Of a stretch of DNA of 64,000 nt, positions 31,768 through 45,232 are shown one piece after another. This DNA is from Doryteuthis pealeii (lineage: Eukaryota > Mollusca > Cephalopoda > Myopsida > Loliginidae): positions 79,794,330 through 79,858,329 of the forward strand of contig CM042160.1 in NCBI GenBank assembly GCA_023376005.1, written 5' to 3'. The position numbers were made by a program, and so were the translations under genes. The first letter of the stretch is position 1; each line of letters begins with the position of its first letter. The notes below the pieces were generated by a model. That model was not told where the DNA came from and searched no databases. It saw nothing but the letters and a program-made list of their open reading frames with translations.

Positions 31768-34700
31768 CAAAAGACTAGTTAGAAGCATGAAGATTATCTC
31801 AAGAAAAAGAGATGATAAGAAATCCAGCCATTTATACGAATAGATATTCACTCTTGATTCACAAATTTTATTTAACTAAACTAAACAAAATGAAAAAAAC
31901 AAGTGTTCTGCACATAGGCTCCATGCAAGCTACCAGGTAAAAACAAAATTTATTAACAATTAAAAATATCCCCCATTTAATATTTTTCAACCAATCTTAA
32001 ATTTTCCCTCCAAAACCTTTCAAAGCGTTTCTCAAGCCTACTGATCAATATAAACAGCTGACTTTACAGTCAATTAAGCAGTGACTACCAGCGTTTGGTA
32101 CAGAAATGTCGCAAGATCAAGGGACCACTGAACCTCCGACCCACACCACATCCCCGCATCAAAACAGAACCAAGTTGTCAGCAAGAACGGACTTCAACCC
32201 CACACCTAAACTAAGCCGATGAAGAAACATGTTTCTTCATATGGATAGACCCAGTAGACAGGAAAGGGATACTACAATATCAAAATGATATATAAGCCAT
32301 TCATAGCAATCCGTTACATCTCAAGGAAACTCTGAATATTCAAGATAGATTTCATAAAAGAGATGAACATTATACAGTCTTAAGTATTACATACTAAAAT
32401 CAACATAGATCAATAAACAAACTCTTATTTATCTAATGAGAGAGGGGAGGGGAGGGACAGAGACAGAGAGGGAGATAGAGAGAGACAAGAGAGGAGAGGA
32501 AGAGAGAGAAGGAGAGAGAGGGGGAGAAGAGAGGGGAGAGAGAAAGAGAGGGAAAGAGGGAGAGAGAGAGAGAGAGCGAGAGGTATTTAGTATGTTAGCT
32601 TAGACTGGCATAAGTCTCAATTCTGGGCAAAACTCCCCAGTTTATGAGTCCATGATAATTGAATTCAAAAGCCAAAGAAATGTTCAGATAATGAACTGGA
32701 CTCATCAACTGGAGGTTTGCTCAGATTGAGACCTTGTGCCACTCTAAGCTAAACATACTCTGAGTAAAATATTAAGATAAACTCATGGAATTCAATTATC
32801 ATTGCTAAGAGTGTTTTCCTACAAAGGCTAGACAACCCAGTTTGTCCTAATATTTTACTCACACTATGTTTAACTTAGACTGGCACAGGTCTCAATGTTG
32901 AGCAAAACTCCTCAGTTTATAAGTCCAGTTCATTATTTGAACAGTTCTTGGCTAATGGAATTCAATTATCATTGGCAAGAGTTGATTTTCTACAAAGGGC
33001 AGACAACCCAGTTTGTCCTAATATTTTACTCAGAGCTAAAAATTGTTGCTTTCTAGAATTCCCAAACAATATCTTTCACAATTGAAATCTCATTTAATCA
33101 GAGTTATTGAAAATAGTTGCTAAGAGGCTTTTTTTTTTTTTTAATGTTTTTTTTTATTGTTGCTTGAAGATTTAAATATATTTACCCTAATTGATAGATA
33201 ATAGCAAAATTCTTTCTATCTTAGGCAAAAATGTTTACATCAATTATTTACTTCATTTGATTCTTTTGTATTTTATAAAAGATTCTTCAAAGATTCTTTC
33301 ATGACACAATTTCTGCTTTTGTTATTGTAAATAAAAGAACAATTATTGACAAATGGTCAAAACAAAAACACTTAAATACAATAAAGACGTTTTGTTTGAA
33401 AACATAAGTTTTTGACAAGACTCCATTATACTGTTTAATTGCCTGATGGGAAATCTGATGAAATCTATTCAATTTTATTCAAAGTAGTTGACACATTCAT
33501 AAAAAACTCTTCAGGTTATTAAACTGTCTTATAGTTGCAAAAAAAAATGCTTTTAGTACTGGTTGTTAAATATTCAAGTAATTTCTTTCTTATAGAAAAA
33601 ACATTTGAATCTTTTGAAGACAAAATAAATATCACCACAATAATTATGAGTAGATGTAGTTTTTGTTTTTTAAATAAGTACACAATAAAAATATATTTTA
33701 ATTGGACACATAGCCTAGTGGATAAAAGAGTTAGGTTAAGACAGTTCTAAGTGACAGTTATCTCTTGACTGCAAGTTAATCCTGGTCAGGTAGCAATAAC
33801 AGAATAATAATTACATAGTTTAACACCTGTACTTCAGCTATGGTTAGTGGAATGAGAACAGGATATCCCCATGGACTGAATAAAGGGTTACGTTCAAAGT
33901 TCTGTGGTGGCTCCCAATTATAACAAGAAGGTTCCTGAGTTCGAAAAGAAGGTTCCCAAGTCTGAGATGGTTCCCAAATGTGAGAAGGTTACCAAGTTCG
34001 ACAAGAAATACCTGAAGAAGACTGAAGGGTACACTGGCCGAAACTTTGTACAGATGTCAATGAGGGATGTGGACAATAGTCTGAATAATCCAAATAATAC
34101 TAGATAAGAAATAGTCCGAATAATACAAATAATACTTAAAAAAATATACTTAAACTTTAACAAAAAATGGAAAATGGGAAAAGTTTAACAAAAATGAGGA
34201 ATTATTTATTATACAAGGTTGTTGTAAACTTGGTTGTATAATTTAAAACATTTCAGCCATTAAACTCTGCAGCCTTCTTCATAATTTCATAATCTTTTTG
34301 GAAATTGTGAACTGAATTTTATTCAATCCACCCAGGTTGATTGTAGAAATATCTTTTATAAATTAATTTTTTTTTATGTTGTTTGTCTTTTACTTCCTCT
34401 GAACTAGATGTGATTTTTTTGTGCTACCTGAGTTAAGTATTGAACTCCTTATAGCCAGGAACTAGATATGCTTTAACCAATTGTCAATCGGACAGACACA
34501 TGACATTACAAGAGTAATATAATGAGATGGGAAAAAACAAAAATTGTTTCTAAGAGTGGGAAATTTACTAGGATTTTGGAATGACATATGAAAGGCTACC
34601 TGTCAGTTTCTGATTGGAAGGAACAGAGAGAAAGAGAGAGTGATAAGTTGTCAGTCTGGTTTGATTTTTTGAAGGGAACAAAATGAGTGTCTGTTCACCA

Positions 34701-35575
34701 AATCAAGATTATTATACTTTTTACATATTGAACAATTTAGCAATAGCTCTTAAATAAACATATCAAATGTCATAATAATCAAATTATCATAATGTGGTAT
34801 ATCCACAGGTCCTCTAGAATTATAGTTTTGGATGGAACTGTGATGAAATAAGAGTAAATGACATTTTGCATTGAATATAAAGAAAAAAGTTGCAATGATG
34901 AAACACATAAAATCTTCTTGTAGAGAAAGATTTTGGTAAAATGAAAATCAGGTCACATGAAATGTAAAATGAGAATCCAGAGAAGAAATGAAATTGCTAA
35001 TCAATTTCTTTACTTATGTCTGTCTACAAGGCTCTGACAGTGAGCCATAAAGATTGCCTTCTCTACTCAAAGTAAATATGAATAAATTTATTGATTTAGC
35101 CAATGGTTGTATATTGATCTTTGGTTAAGGCAAGATTACATAAATGTTGTTCTGATGACGACAAAAGCTCATCATAGAGTTCCAACTATAGATCCTCAAG
35201 ATTTTTCATGTCTGACTAAAAGCCAACAATGTGACTCTATAAATGTCCAAAGCTGAACATTCTGTATGGAGTGGGAAAGTGCTACAACTCTTCAAGAATA
35301 GAATGATCATGGCTCTCCACAGCTTCCTGTATCAATAAACTATGCATTTCCATGACTGTTCTCAGGAGATGTAATGGCTTCTGTTTTATTCTCCATAGTT
35401 TCATTTGAAAGTTGCCTATTTCCCAAAATTTGCTACCAATGAAGTAAAGAACTCAACCACTCCTATTTAGAAGACATCAGAAATATACATTTTCCTGGGA
35501 GACAAAAGCAGTTAGAGAAAAATGAGATAACATAAAAAAAAGCTTCCCTATGTCATAAAACAAGTGAAACAAACA
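31768..35575. repeat. Right arm, inner part (mirror of 23.86-27.72 kb)
   Basis: Reverse-complement copy in order: the proline/glutamine-rich frame, the purine tract, the inverted repeat cluster (32,590-33,120), unassigned sequence, the KKYLKK repeat (33,850-34,140, reading FEKKVPKSEM and FDKKYLKKTEGYTG forward), and unassigned sequence. Confidence 0.85.
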
Positions 35576-36094
35576 TCATTGTGCAGAATCTTTGGAAATC
35601 TCAGATAAAACTAAAGAAAACATTAAAGAAGAACAACTAGAATACATCCAACGTAGAATGGTGGGTAAGCTAACATTTTGTGTATTTCTTGATAATAGCC
35701 TGAATTTTGGCACAGAGGTTGACCATGATATTATAGACAATTTTGGATATGGAGCCATAACTCTCCTGTCTCTTGCACCTTGTGGCTATTTAACAAATGG
35801 CTGCCAGCAGACACACAGAAGTAGATAAAGTTTTCTGCTTTTTCACAATATTTATTGAATGTTCTGAATGAAGACATTCCAGTCACATCTTGGAAAGGTT
35901 ATGCATCTAACTATTCTCCCTCCAGCTATGGGTAACAAGTAGGACAGACTGGGCAACCAGTCTAGGAGAAGGACAACTATGAATTTCAAACATGTAAAAT
36001 TCAGCTTAAGAAATTGACTTAAGAAATTGACCTACTCATGTGAGGGGATGGTAAATATGTTATATCATACAGTTTACAGGAAAAAATTAAGGGA

Positions 36095-36141
<47 letters not shown>

Positions 36142-36504
36142 GTTAAACTGTACAGACAATTCTTGTCGGACCAGTTTTTGTTCGATTCACGTCTAATTTT
36201 TTGGCAATCTTTTTGGTGTCAGGTGGAACTGGTGTAACAGTCACCCAAAGGTTTCATTATGAGTGCTTTCAGCAATACAGTTTGCCATCAGGAAAGGAAA
36301 CGATGGTATGGTTTCATGTCTCGTTTTTTGCTGAAAGCATTCGTAATGAAACCTTTGGTGGACTGTTAAACCAGTTCCACCCTGACACCAAAAAGATGGC
36401 CAGAAAATTAGAAAGGATCGAACAAAAACTTGTCCGACAAGAATTGTCAATACAGTTTAACGCATGTTTAAAAGAAAAAATGCTACCAAAATACACTTAT
36501 TTTA

Positions 36505-36549
<45 letters not shown>

Positions 36550-37400
36550 GAATAAGATATAATGAAAAAACAAACGATGTTTACAACTGAAATAGGCTCA
36601 TCAGAAGAGAAAGTGTGATGAGCCTATTTCAGTTGTAAACATCGTTTGTTTTTTTATTATATCTATTCATACTGTTCGGATTAATTTCCATTTTATTTTC
36701 ACATATAATATATATATATATATATTATATATATATATAATAATGCTTTCCTTAATCTTCAGACCATTTATCATCTTGCAACATCCTTTGGTTAAAAATG
36801 AGACTATTATAGGTGTATAATATATGTGTGGTGTGTTCATTTATATATATATTATATATATATATATTATATAAATGAACACAATATATATATGTATAAG
36901 TGTATATATATATTATATTATGTGTGTGTGTATACATATGTGTATTTGTGTGTATGTGCAAGTACATATATATTCATGTGTATATGTGCATGTATATATG
37001 TATGTATGTATGTATATATAGATAGATAGAATATATGTGTTGTGTGTTGTGTGTGTGTACAATTGTACATGTATTTGTGTGTCTATATATGTATATACTA
37101 TTTATATAATATGTGTGTGTGCATATATATATATTCCCACCCTCCATTTGAGCAGGATGCGACACAAGTCAATTTCTTAAGAGTTTAACAGGTTTGAATT
37201 CAGATTTTTCCTTTTCTCCTAAACTGGTTACTTAGCCCATAGTTAAAGATCCCAGTCTGCCCTGCTATTTACCCATATTGGATTCATACTTTGCCAAGGG
37301 TATTTAGTGATGTGAAATGCATACAGCTTCATCCAGGAATTGAACTCGAGTAGACGAGTCCATTCCTATGACTCTAACCATTACACACGTGCCTCAAAAA
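35576..37400. repeat. Right arm, middle part (mirror of 22.05-23.86 kb)
   Basis: It contains the unrecognised frame (35,592-35,828, forward), the SINE-B fragment (35,893-36,055, forward), the PLE fold-back (about 36,140-36,505, with MARKLERIEQ and LVRQELSIQF forward), the unclassified fold-back (36,545-36,690), the compound microsatellite and a reverse SINE-B (37,130-37,395). TA tracts here are shorter and interrupted compared with the left arm. Confidence 0.85.
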
Positions 37401-38012
37401 ATGCGCATTATATATATTTATATGATGTTTACAGATATAGATATCTTTTAGAAGTATACCTACATTATAAGTTGATGCATATATTTACTGGTTGTGTGGA
37501 CCTACTGCATGTGTGTTGTGTGGTGTGTGTGTTGTACATGACCCTAAATAGAACTGAAAATAAAGAACTATTTTAAGGAAGTGTAGCTGGGGAGAAGAGG
37601 AGGAATAAGAGGAGGGGAGGAATAAGAAGAGGAGGAGGAGGAGGAGGAAGAGGAGGAGGAATGGAATTAGAAAGAAATAGAAAATAAAAACAAAAAAAAA
37701 TTAAAAAGAAGCAAAAAACAAAAAAAAAATACCTGTCATGTAGAATGCAGAAGGCTTTTTTGTCAGAAATAGTTCCTTTTTGTAGAATGAATTAAAAATA
37801 TAAATGTGAGATTTTATGCTTTATTAGAAATAATAAGAATGTAAAAAAAAAGAAATAAATGAAAAAATTTTTTTTGATTTCTAAAGTAAATTAGTTTCTT
37901 CTTCTTCTTTGTTAGGATGAGACGAGCCAACTGTTATCACCAGAATAAATTTTTATATACATATAACATTCTAAGTTTAGACGCCAATAATGTTGAGAAC
38001 AGCATATATATA

Positions 38013-38043
<31 letters not shown>

Positions 38044-38256
38044 ATATACATTATATATATGTCTGGTCTTGTATGTGTATGTGTGTGTGTGTGTAAAAAA
38101 AGAAATAAGAATGTATGTAAAATCAGTTGGACATGTTTCACTACAGGAATAGATTCTGATGATATCCTATAGCAAAACATGTCAATCTGATTTCAATACT
38201 TTTTTTCTTTTTTTTTTTTTTTCTCATACTGTCAGATTTCATTCCAAACTTTGCCA

Positions 38257-38298
<42 letters not shown>

Positions 38299-38565
38299 TA
38301 TATATTATATATATATATATAATACATATATATATAATTATACAAAACTTATTTGGTAATCCTTGCAGTAAGAAAAAAACCCGGCAAATATTGATAGTTA
38401 AAAATAACTACCAAACTTTTTTTCCAGGGTAAAAAAAAAATCAATTAATACTATAACACTTTGGCCAAGAAAAATATACATATATGAAAAGATATTATAT
38501 ATATAAACCGCTAGGATTATCTAAAGCTAAAATGTAAAATGTGCTCAATACTCAAGTATAGAGCA
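37401..38565. repeat. Right arm, family C fold-back and family Y (mirror of 20.88-22.05 kb)
   Basis: It contains a GGA-rich tract (37,590-37,665), broken TA/GT microsatellites, the family C fold-back (about 38,117-38,225) with CTGATGA at 38,156-38,162 followed by AAAA in place of GAAA, CA repeats at 38,262-38,295, and family Y forward at 38,340-38,560. Confidence 0.8.
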
Positions 38566-38574
38566 AGTATAAAG

Positions 38575-38710
38575 TTAAATGTAATGAGTCAGATATACCT
38601 ACTAATAGTTTCGCTTAGGTAGCTCATCAGGGCAAGAATCGGAGTCTGATTCTTGCCCTGATGAGCTACTTAGCAAAACTATTAGTAGGTTATATCTGAC
38701 TCATTACGTT
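38575..38710. repeat. Right arm copy of the family B hammerhead fold-back
   Basis: Mirror of 20,734-20,870. The complete ribozyme is on the reverse strand: CTGATGA is the complement of 38,624-38,630 and GAAA the complement of 38,609-38,612. Its stem II loop carries one extra base compared with the left-arm copy. The forward-strand partner has AAAA instead of GAAA. Confidence 0.75.
38586..38646 (-). ncRNA. Hammerhead ribozyme, family B, mirror copy
   Basis: Same parts as the 20.8-kb motif, read on the reverse strand, with intact cores and stem III act/agt. It is not independent evidence, because it belongs to the palindrome. Confidence 0.65.
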
Positions 38711-41700
38711 TAAACTTATGACTCTGTGTGTGTGTGTGTGTGTTGTGTGTGTGTGTGTTGTGTGCGTGTGTCATCTATTTCTCAGGGAAACCATTAACTA
38801 AGTTTGAAACTTTAACAAATGAACTTTTACACCAGTGACTTTTTTGTTTTTAATGGGTGTTATGTAACATAAGAAGAATTCTCTGAGAATATTCATCAGT
38901 TAAATTCACAAACTTTCCTCTCTCAGATTGAATGGGCTAGAGAACTCTTTATGGATTATACATAAAAGAATCGCTAGGGAGCCAACTTCAAAATCAGGAA
39001 TAAATCTATTTGTATTCCCTTGTGGGAAAGTGCGTGGTTATGGTTAAAGTCATGGGAAATGGACTTGTTGTCCCGAGTCAAATCCTGGATTGGGTAATTG
39101 CATTTCACTAGCGCTAATTACCCTTGGTATGAATCCTACTCTCCCTCCAGCTATGGTAAATGTAGGGCAGCCGGGCCTTTAACCTTGGTTAGGCAACTGG
39201 TCTAGGAGAAGGAAAACTCTGAATTCAAACCTGTTGAACTCCGTTTAAGAAATTGACCTTGTGTCACATCCTGCTCGTGCGGAGGGCTGGTCTATTATAT
39301 TATATATTATTTGTATTCACTTTGTACTAATGCCCTTGCATATATACACAATACACACACACACACAAACACACATACACCCCCAATATATATATATATA
39401 TATTATTATATATGAGAGAGAGAGAGAAAGCCTCTATGTAAAACATAAGTAAAGTCGTTGGGGTGGCCTATTCGGCATGAGCTATACAGCAAGAGAGTCT
39501 ATCCGATTCTCTTGCTGTATAGCTCATGCTTACAAAGTGTATAGTACTAACACCAAGGAGATTGCTTTTAGGCATATGAGGTGGAGATCAGATCCCTGTG
39601 CTACTCATGTGCTGAGTTGGTGTGGGCCAGTATCGAACCAAGAACCTTGTGATTCTAGCTGGATGAGTTAAGCTGGCCCTTAATTCTTTGTAATTTCTAT
39701 CAAAACTTTGGTTCTGTTCATAGATGGGACTCTAACACCACTATTCACTCCTTGTAAAAGTCGACCTGAATTAATGGTAATGAAGGGGTACTCCACTCTT
39801 ATCAGATCTTTAGAACTGAAGCCTCACCATCAGGGCAAGATTTGAGAAGATTTTGGTAAAGTAAATGTTTGTAGCCAACAACTTGAAAAACGCAAAACCC
39901 TAAAGTTGGTTTATGTTATTGTAATGATGACAGATGTAGTTAAAACAATTTCTTATTTAGTATTATTTGGATTATTCAGACTATTGTCCTCATCTTCATT
40001 CCTTCTGTATAACGTTTCGTCCGATGTGCCCTCCAGCTTCTTCAGGTATTTCTTGTCAGACTCAGGAACCTTCTTTTTCACACTCTATTGAATGAAACGC
40101 ATAGAATTCTCTGGACTTTGAGATACAGGAGAGATCACCTTATCCCAGTCGAAGACCAGCCTTGTATAGATAAACAAGAAAAGAGAACTTGTCAACTGGT
40201 AGATTTTGCGTTCCAGCCGAATATAAATTGAATCCGAAAGAAAAGGCATGGATTTCTCATTTCATATAGTAACTAAAGCTATTAATTTTTATGAAATCAG
40301 GAGGTATTGTTGGTGTGTTCTGTATTAGTGTTAATGATGTTTAATCTCTAAGCTATGCCTCATTGCAGAAATAATGTTTTGTTAGATCTACTATACTGTT
40401 TTCTCAGCACGATTGCTAAACAGTTCCTCTATACAAACAAAAGACATGAAGATAATAGTGGATCTTGACACCATCAACATCTGACTTGAACCTTTGCAAA
40501 CTGCAAAACAACAAGAATGAAGAGTATTTGTCATGACAAATTACAAAGTTCTAATAATGTGTCTTGTCTTTTTTATTCACAGATAAGTGACTTGACATCA
40601 TTTGCATAATTTAATTTCAACTTCTTTTTATGTGAACTTTTCTGTCCTTTCTTTTTTGGTCTTGGAATTGTACACAGATGTGACCGGACTAAGCAATCAA
40701 CATTTTTCTCAGACTGACAATGAAATATGCATTTTTCAACTTTTGTCGCTAAAGAAAAACAATAAAGAAATTTTTAAAAAAAGAAATGAACTTGCTCGCA
40801 TTTAATGCTTGCATTTTTTCTTTTGTTCTTTTTTCTTTTTTCCCTTTCTTAATTGAAACTAAAAGGCATTAAGTGCAATCTCAACACTGTCTGTTTATGT
40901 CTCCTTTCATGTGCAAGCCTCGCTGAAGTTTTTGAATAAATGACTTGTATCCCTGCAGAAAGATACCCCCCCCCTAAAAACAAACAGTGTACTGTCTATG
41001 ATAATAAACTGCATCTATGGTGAGGTCTAGTTCTTGGAGATTTGGGGAATGTTAAAGTTATGTATTTACTCAACTCCTCTTTTCAAGTACAATGTAATGC
41101 AAGATCAATTTTTACAAGGAGTAAAGCTGGTTTGCAATCAGAATTTTCTATCTTCTTTTAGACTAGCTGCCTTATCATTACTAAAGAACCTAGGGCGCCC
41201 TTCTATTTACCCACTGATGGAGGAAGAACAGATGGATTCATACCTTTCCCATGGAATTAACATGAGTGAAACAGTCTCACCATCCATGATTTGAACTTGT
41301 TTTTTTAATTCCATTTCCTATGACAATAACCATTAATAAGTGCACCTCGGGAATGTAGATAACCCTTTCATTGCCATTAATCCCAATTCACTCTGATTCC
41401 CGGAGTGGTAGTACATATTAGAGTCCCATCTATAGTCAAATAGATCTATTCAAAAATTATTATATTTGGTAGGACTATTTGCAAAACTAAAACCTTTTTA
41501 AGATACTACACAACAAAATGTAAATATGAACATACTATTGAATGCTATTCCTAACTCTAGATTTTAAATAACCTTGATGGTGTTGACTTCTTTTTAAAAT
41601 TGAATAATCATCTATCCTTATGTGCACAATTTTTTTATTATAAAGGAAAACTTCCCAGAATTATAATTTTCATATCTCCAAACAAAATGATTCATCAAAA

Positions 41701-41978
41701 CCAGAAATTTTAATGAAATATATTTAAAGCATTTTATGGTAAGTTTTTTTATTTCAAAGTCTGGGGAAAACAAAAATTGGTTCAAGTCATCAGTTCTACT
41801 AACCATAGTGAGTGATGCAAACTAAAGGGCATTGATTCATAGAGGATACAATTTGCAGAGGATCTGCAACAAGGAGGAGGAGGCAGAAGAGGAAGTGGTG
41901 GGAGGACAACGTTTCTTGAGGTCAGACTATGAGGAGACACGATATGATATAACATGATCATTCTTAAAATCTGTCAGA
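38711..41978. repeat. Right arm, outer part (mirror of 17.42-20.73 kb)
   Basis: In order: GT tract (38,725-38,771), unassigned, SINE-B forward (about 39,010-39,295), TA/CA tracts, SINE-A with the hairpin, reverse (about 39,440-39,690), family Z (39,715-39,850), the KKYLKK repeat reverse (39,905-40,090), unassigned, SINE-B reverse inside family Z (about 41,050-41,350), unassigned to 41,978. Confidence 0.85.
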
Positions 41979-42446
41979 GTAGACTTTCTCCTTCAACCAA
42001 CCCAAAGAAAAAGTTTGTTGGTTTCGTGGTTAGACTTTCCTTCAACCATCCCAGAAAAAATTGTTGTTTCGTTGGTTGATTTTCTTAACCATCCCAATGA
42101 AAAAATGTTCGGTTTCGTAGAGTAGACTTCTCCTCACCAATCCAAAGAAAAAAAAGTTGTTGGTTCGTAAGTAGACTTTCTCCTTCAACAATCCCAATGG
42201 AAAAAAGTTTGTGGTTTCGTAGGTGACTTTTCCTTCACCATTCCATGAAAAGTTGTTGGTTCGTAGAGTGACTTTCTCTCACCATCCCAAAGAAAAAAAG
42301 TTGTTTGGTTTGTAGAGTAGACTTTCTCCTTCAACAATCCCAATGAAAAAGTTGTTGTTTGTAGGAGTAGACTTTCTCCTTACCCTCCCATGAAAAAAAG
42401 TGTTGGTTTTCGTAGAGTAGCTTTCTTCCTTTAACCCAACCCAAAG
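41979..42446 (+). repeat. About 52-bp minisatellite at the palindrome edge
   Basis: About nine units built from agagtagactttctccttc, aaccatcccaaagaaaaa and gttgttggtttcgt. Units are irregular with many small indels. The array starts where palindrome homology stops and ends at the N gap. No trace of it is seen beside the left arm's outer end at 17,420. Confidence 0.9.
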
Positions 42447-42546
42447 NNNNNNNNNNNNNNNNNNNNNNNNNNNNNNNNNNNNNNNNNNNNNNNNNNNNNN
42501 NNNNNNNNNNNNNNNNNNNNNNNNNNNNNNNNNNNNNNNNNNNNNN
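42447..42546. other. Assembly gap of 100 N
   Basis: Exactly 100 N, the conventional size for a gap of unknown length. It interrupts or ends the minisatellite, so sequences on its two sides need not be adjacent in the genome. Confidence 0.99.
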
Positions 42547-42954
42547 AACCATTTAGGCATTGAGACAGTGAAATTAACATTTCTGCATAAGGTTTGTTTT
42601 ATTTTTTTATTTGAGAAGTTAAAACCTTATACACGTTCCATGAAATGATATATATATTTTTTTCGATAAGTGGTTAGACCCGCCCAGTTTTGTCTGCTAA
42701 ACGACTTCAATCTCCCCCCACTTTTTGCTCTACAAAAAAAAAATTATACAGAAACAAAAACGAATTCGAGAATAAACACGTATTGGCGATTTTATTCACG
42801 TATTTGGTTTATCCTGATGAGAAAGGGCGTGCTGACATAGTTTTATCCTACGATGAAATAACAACTGGCTGACAACCCTTTCGATAATTGCTACCGTTCC
42901 TGGCGTACAAACAACTGTTTACTATCCTTTTGTAAAGATAAAGTCGACAGGGCA
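42547..42954. other. Unassigned sequence after the gap
   Basis: No recognised element. Confidence 0.5.
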
Positions 42955-43150
42955 GTCTAATGTCGGTAACAGCCAGATAGCGAGGAAGTCTATCCACTTT
43001 CACAAGCACTAGTCCAAAGGAGATTATTCTCAGCCCCTTACTTTACCGCACAGATCTCTATGCTACTCATACGCTGAGTTGCGCGAGGGCCTGTTATCGA
43101 TCTGGAACCTTGTGATTCCTAGGCGGGCGCTCTACCGACTGAGGTAAATC
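42955..43150 (-). repeat. SINE-A copy, reverse orientation
   Basis: Forward-strand order is tail (taatgtcggtaacagcc), body (gtccaaaggagatt), then tRNA-like head (gcgctctaccgactgaggta as A-box complement, ggaaccttgtgattcctagg nearby). Diverged but complete. Confidence 0.75.
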
Positions 43151-44021
43151 TATCTACTCCATCTATACTATATTATCTATATATAATATATATATATATA
43201 TATGATAATATATATATAATATGTTTGTGTGTGTGTCTTTTGCGTTGGTTGACAGTATTTACTCGTAGGAAAATAAATCAGCAGGTGTATATCTATCTAT
43301 CGTCGTCTGTCTGTCTGTCTGCTCTCTCTCTCTCTCTTATATCTATATATATATATCATTTTTCTCACTTATTCACCGACTGAACTGACAAGCAATGATG
43401 AGATAAAGCATTTGCCATAGCAGAAAACGAACTAATGTTCCCTATGCTACTTATTGTTACAATATCAGTCATTCAAGTTTTCAAGGCAAAAAAACCATCA
43501 CATTACCTCAATTGTATAAAACTCTCACCCGACATCTGATTATTTATGTCTGATCAATCTTTAAGAAGTCTTCAAAATGCATCAATATTTACTTACGCTT
43601 GTTTGATTTCCTAACCGATCCAAAATTCAGAATCTTTGAAGACGATTCCAAGAATTGCGTAATGGATTACTCTTCGGAACATTGCTTGAAATTACAGAGA
43701 AGCACAAAGGATTTAATGTATCAGGAATGTCAAGGAATTAGGCATTTCTTTGATACCTGAAGGCAAATCAACAAAAAAAGTGAGTAAAGTACCTCAAGAA
43801 TTTGAAATACACATAGACAAACGCACACCAACATATGACTCTTCTCCTCCTTCTCTTTCTGTCTTCTTTCTCTGTCTGTCTGTCTGTCTGTATGCCTCTG
43901 GTATCTGTCTGTCTCCCTGTCGCCTCTCCCTTCCCTCTCTCTCTCTCTCTCTATAATATTATATAATATATATATATATGTACATATATATGATATTATG
44001 GAGCTATTGATAAAAGTCTAA

Positions 44022-44086
<65 letters not shown>

Positions 44087-44290
44087 CATGTGTGTGTATG
44101 TGCGTGTGTGCTGTACTATATAAATCTATGGAATATATTTGAAATATATATATATATATTATATATATATATATATATGGATTTTAAAATCCTATATAAA
44201 TTCAGCTGTACCAAAATTTGTTTATATATTATATATAATATATTATATATATATATATATATAGCGATGAATTCGACATAATATATTGGT
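43151..44290. repeat. Microsatellites and unassigned sequence
   Basis: Interrupted TA and GT tracts at 43,170-43,235, CT/TCTG at 43,300-43,345, unassigned sequence at 43,360-43,850, CT/TCTG at 43,850-43,955, then CT-TA-GT tracts at 44,018-44,110 and broken TA tracts to 44,265. No coding signal. Confidence 0.6.
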
Positions 44291-45040
44291 TATTTTTCTC
44301 CCTAAGTTGGAGGTATTGACGCTCACACGCATCAATTAAAAGCCGTGCCCTTCTTCATTCATATACGTGATGACAGAGAGAATGGATAACTGGAACCTAC
44401 TGAACCATGGAAGAGAATAATTTATCATGATGATCTGCGCCGACCATCAAAATAAGGAGATTATGGTTGCTGCCCAATGCTCCCTGATCACTGTAAAAAC
44501 AATCAGGCATTGAAATGGAGAATTGCAATGGAGACTAAGAGGTTGTGGCTAGAACATAACAGTCAATCTGATTACGTTCGTACAGCAGAATTCCTCGAAA
44601 CCTAGAAAAAAGGTTGTAGGACCCTCAGATGCCTACGTGGATTGTTAAACACTGTAGTCAACCCTGGATAACAAGGTAGCCAATGATAGACCATATGTAT
44701 GGCAGCAGGGGATTCGGGCCTCTATCACACCTCTAGGAAAAGTTAAAAATGGTTGTCGGCAAATTTTTACGACTACCCAGTCCCAATGTTTGGCTCCAAC
44801 TCCCCAGATCTAACCCATGGATTAATATGTATATGGCGCTGTTAAGAAATATACCAATCGCAGTGCCAGTACTACAAAAGCCCAGTAAATCGAAAGAATT
44901 AGGTAGTTTTAAGATCCTATCCATGGAAAACTGAACATCAGCTTGCTCTAGGTTGCGGAGGCAGGATTGAGGCTGTAATTCCGCTGCCTGTGAATTTCTG
45001 GACTATCCATTAAATTTGTAGTTTACCAAGCGCTTTTTTC
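44291..45040 (+). pseudogene. mariner-like transposase relic
   Basis: From about 44,600 the three forward frames together read a mariner (Tc1/mariner superfamily) transposase C-terminus: D-A-Y-V-D, V-N-P-W-I, V-A-N-D-R-P-Y-V-W-Q-Q, D-S-G-P after a small insertion, T-S-R-K-S-x-K-W-L-S-A-N-F-Y-D-Y, N-S-P-D-L, and R-I-E-A-V-I at 44,965. S-P-D-L-x-P holds the last acidic residue of the catalytic triad in this family. Several stops and frameshifts show it is dead. 44,291-44,600 may be the N-terminal part but is not readable. Confidence 0.75.
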
Positions 45041-45049
45041 TTATTTCCT

Positions 45050-45189
45050 TATGAAACTGTCAAAATTTTCTCTCTCTTTCTCCTCTCTCTCTCTCTCTCT
45101 TCTCTCCCTCTCTCTTCTCTCTCTCTCTCTCTCTCTCTCTGGATAATGTGCCCTTCCAGTTTTGGACCGCAACTATTCTGTCAAACTCC

Positions 45190-45232
<43 letters not shown>

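Larger units (their letters stand above)
17421..41978. repeat. Giant palindrome, two arms of about 12.2-12.4 kb
   Basis: Everything from 17,421 to 29,602 recurs in reverse complement from 29,610 to 41,978: SINEs, fold-backs, microsatellites, unknown frames and the satellite, all in mirror order. Identity looks very high, and most differences are small indels in the right arm. Checked landmarks: 17,421/41,978, 20,816/38,630, 26,717/32,756, 27,371/32,114 and 27,722/31,767. The turn is a 7-base loop at 29,603-29,609. It may be a real recent inverted duplication or an assembly or fold-back read artefact. Confidence 0.93.

Noticed and set aside
32060..41978. Counting right-arm ribozymes, SINEs and PLE pieces as independent copies
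   Set aside because: They are mirror images of the left arm and may be an assembly product.
42279..42560. Reverse frames spanning the N gap
   Set aside because: They are open only because N codons are not stops.
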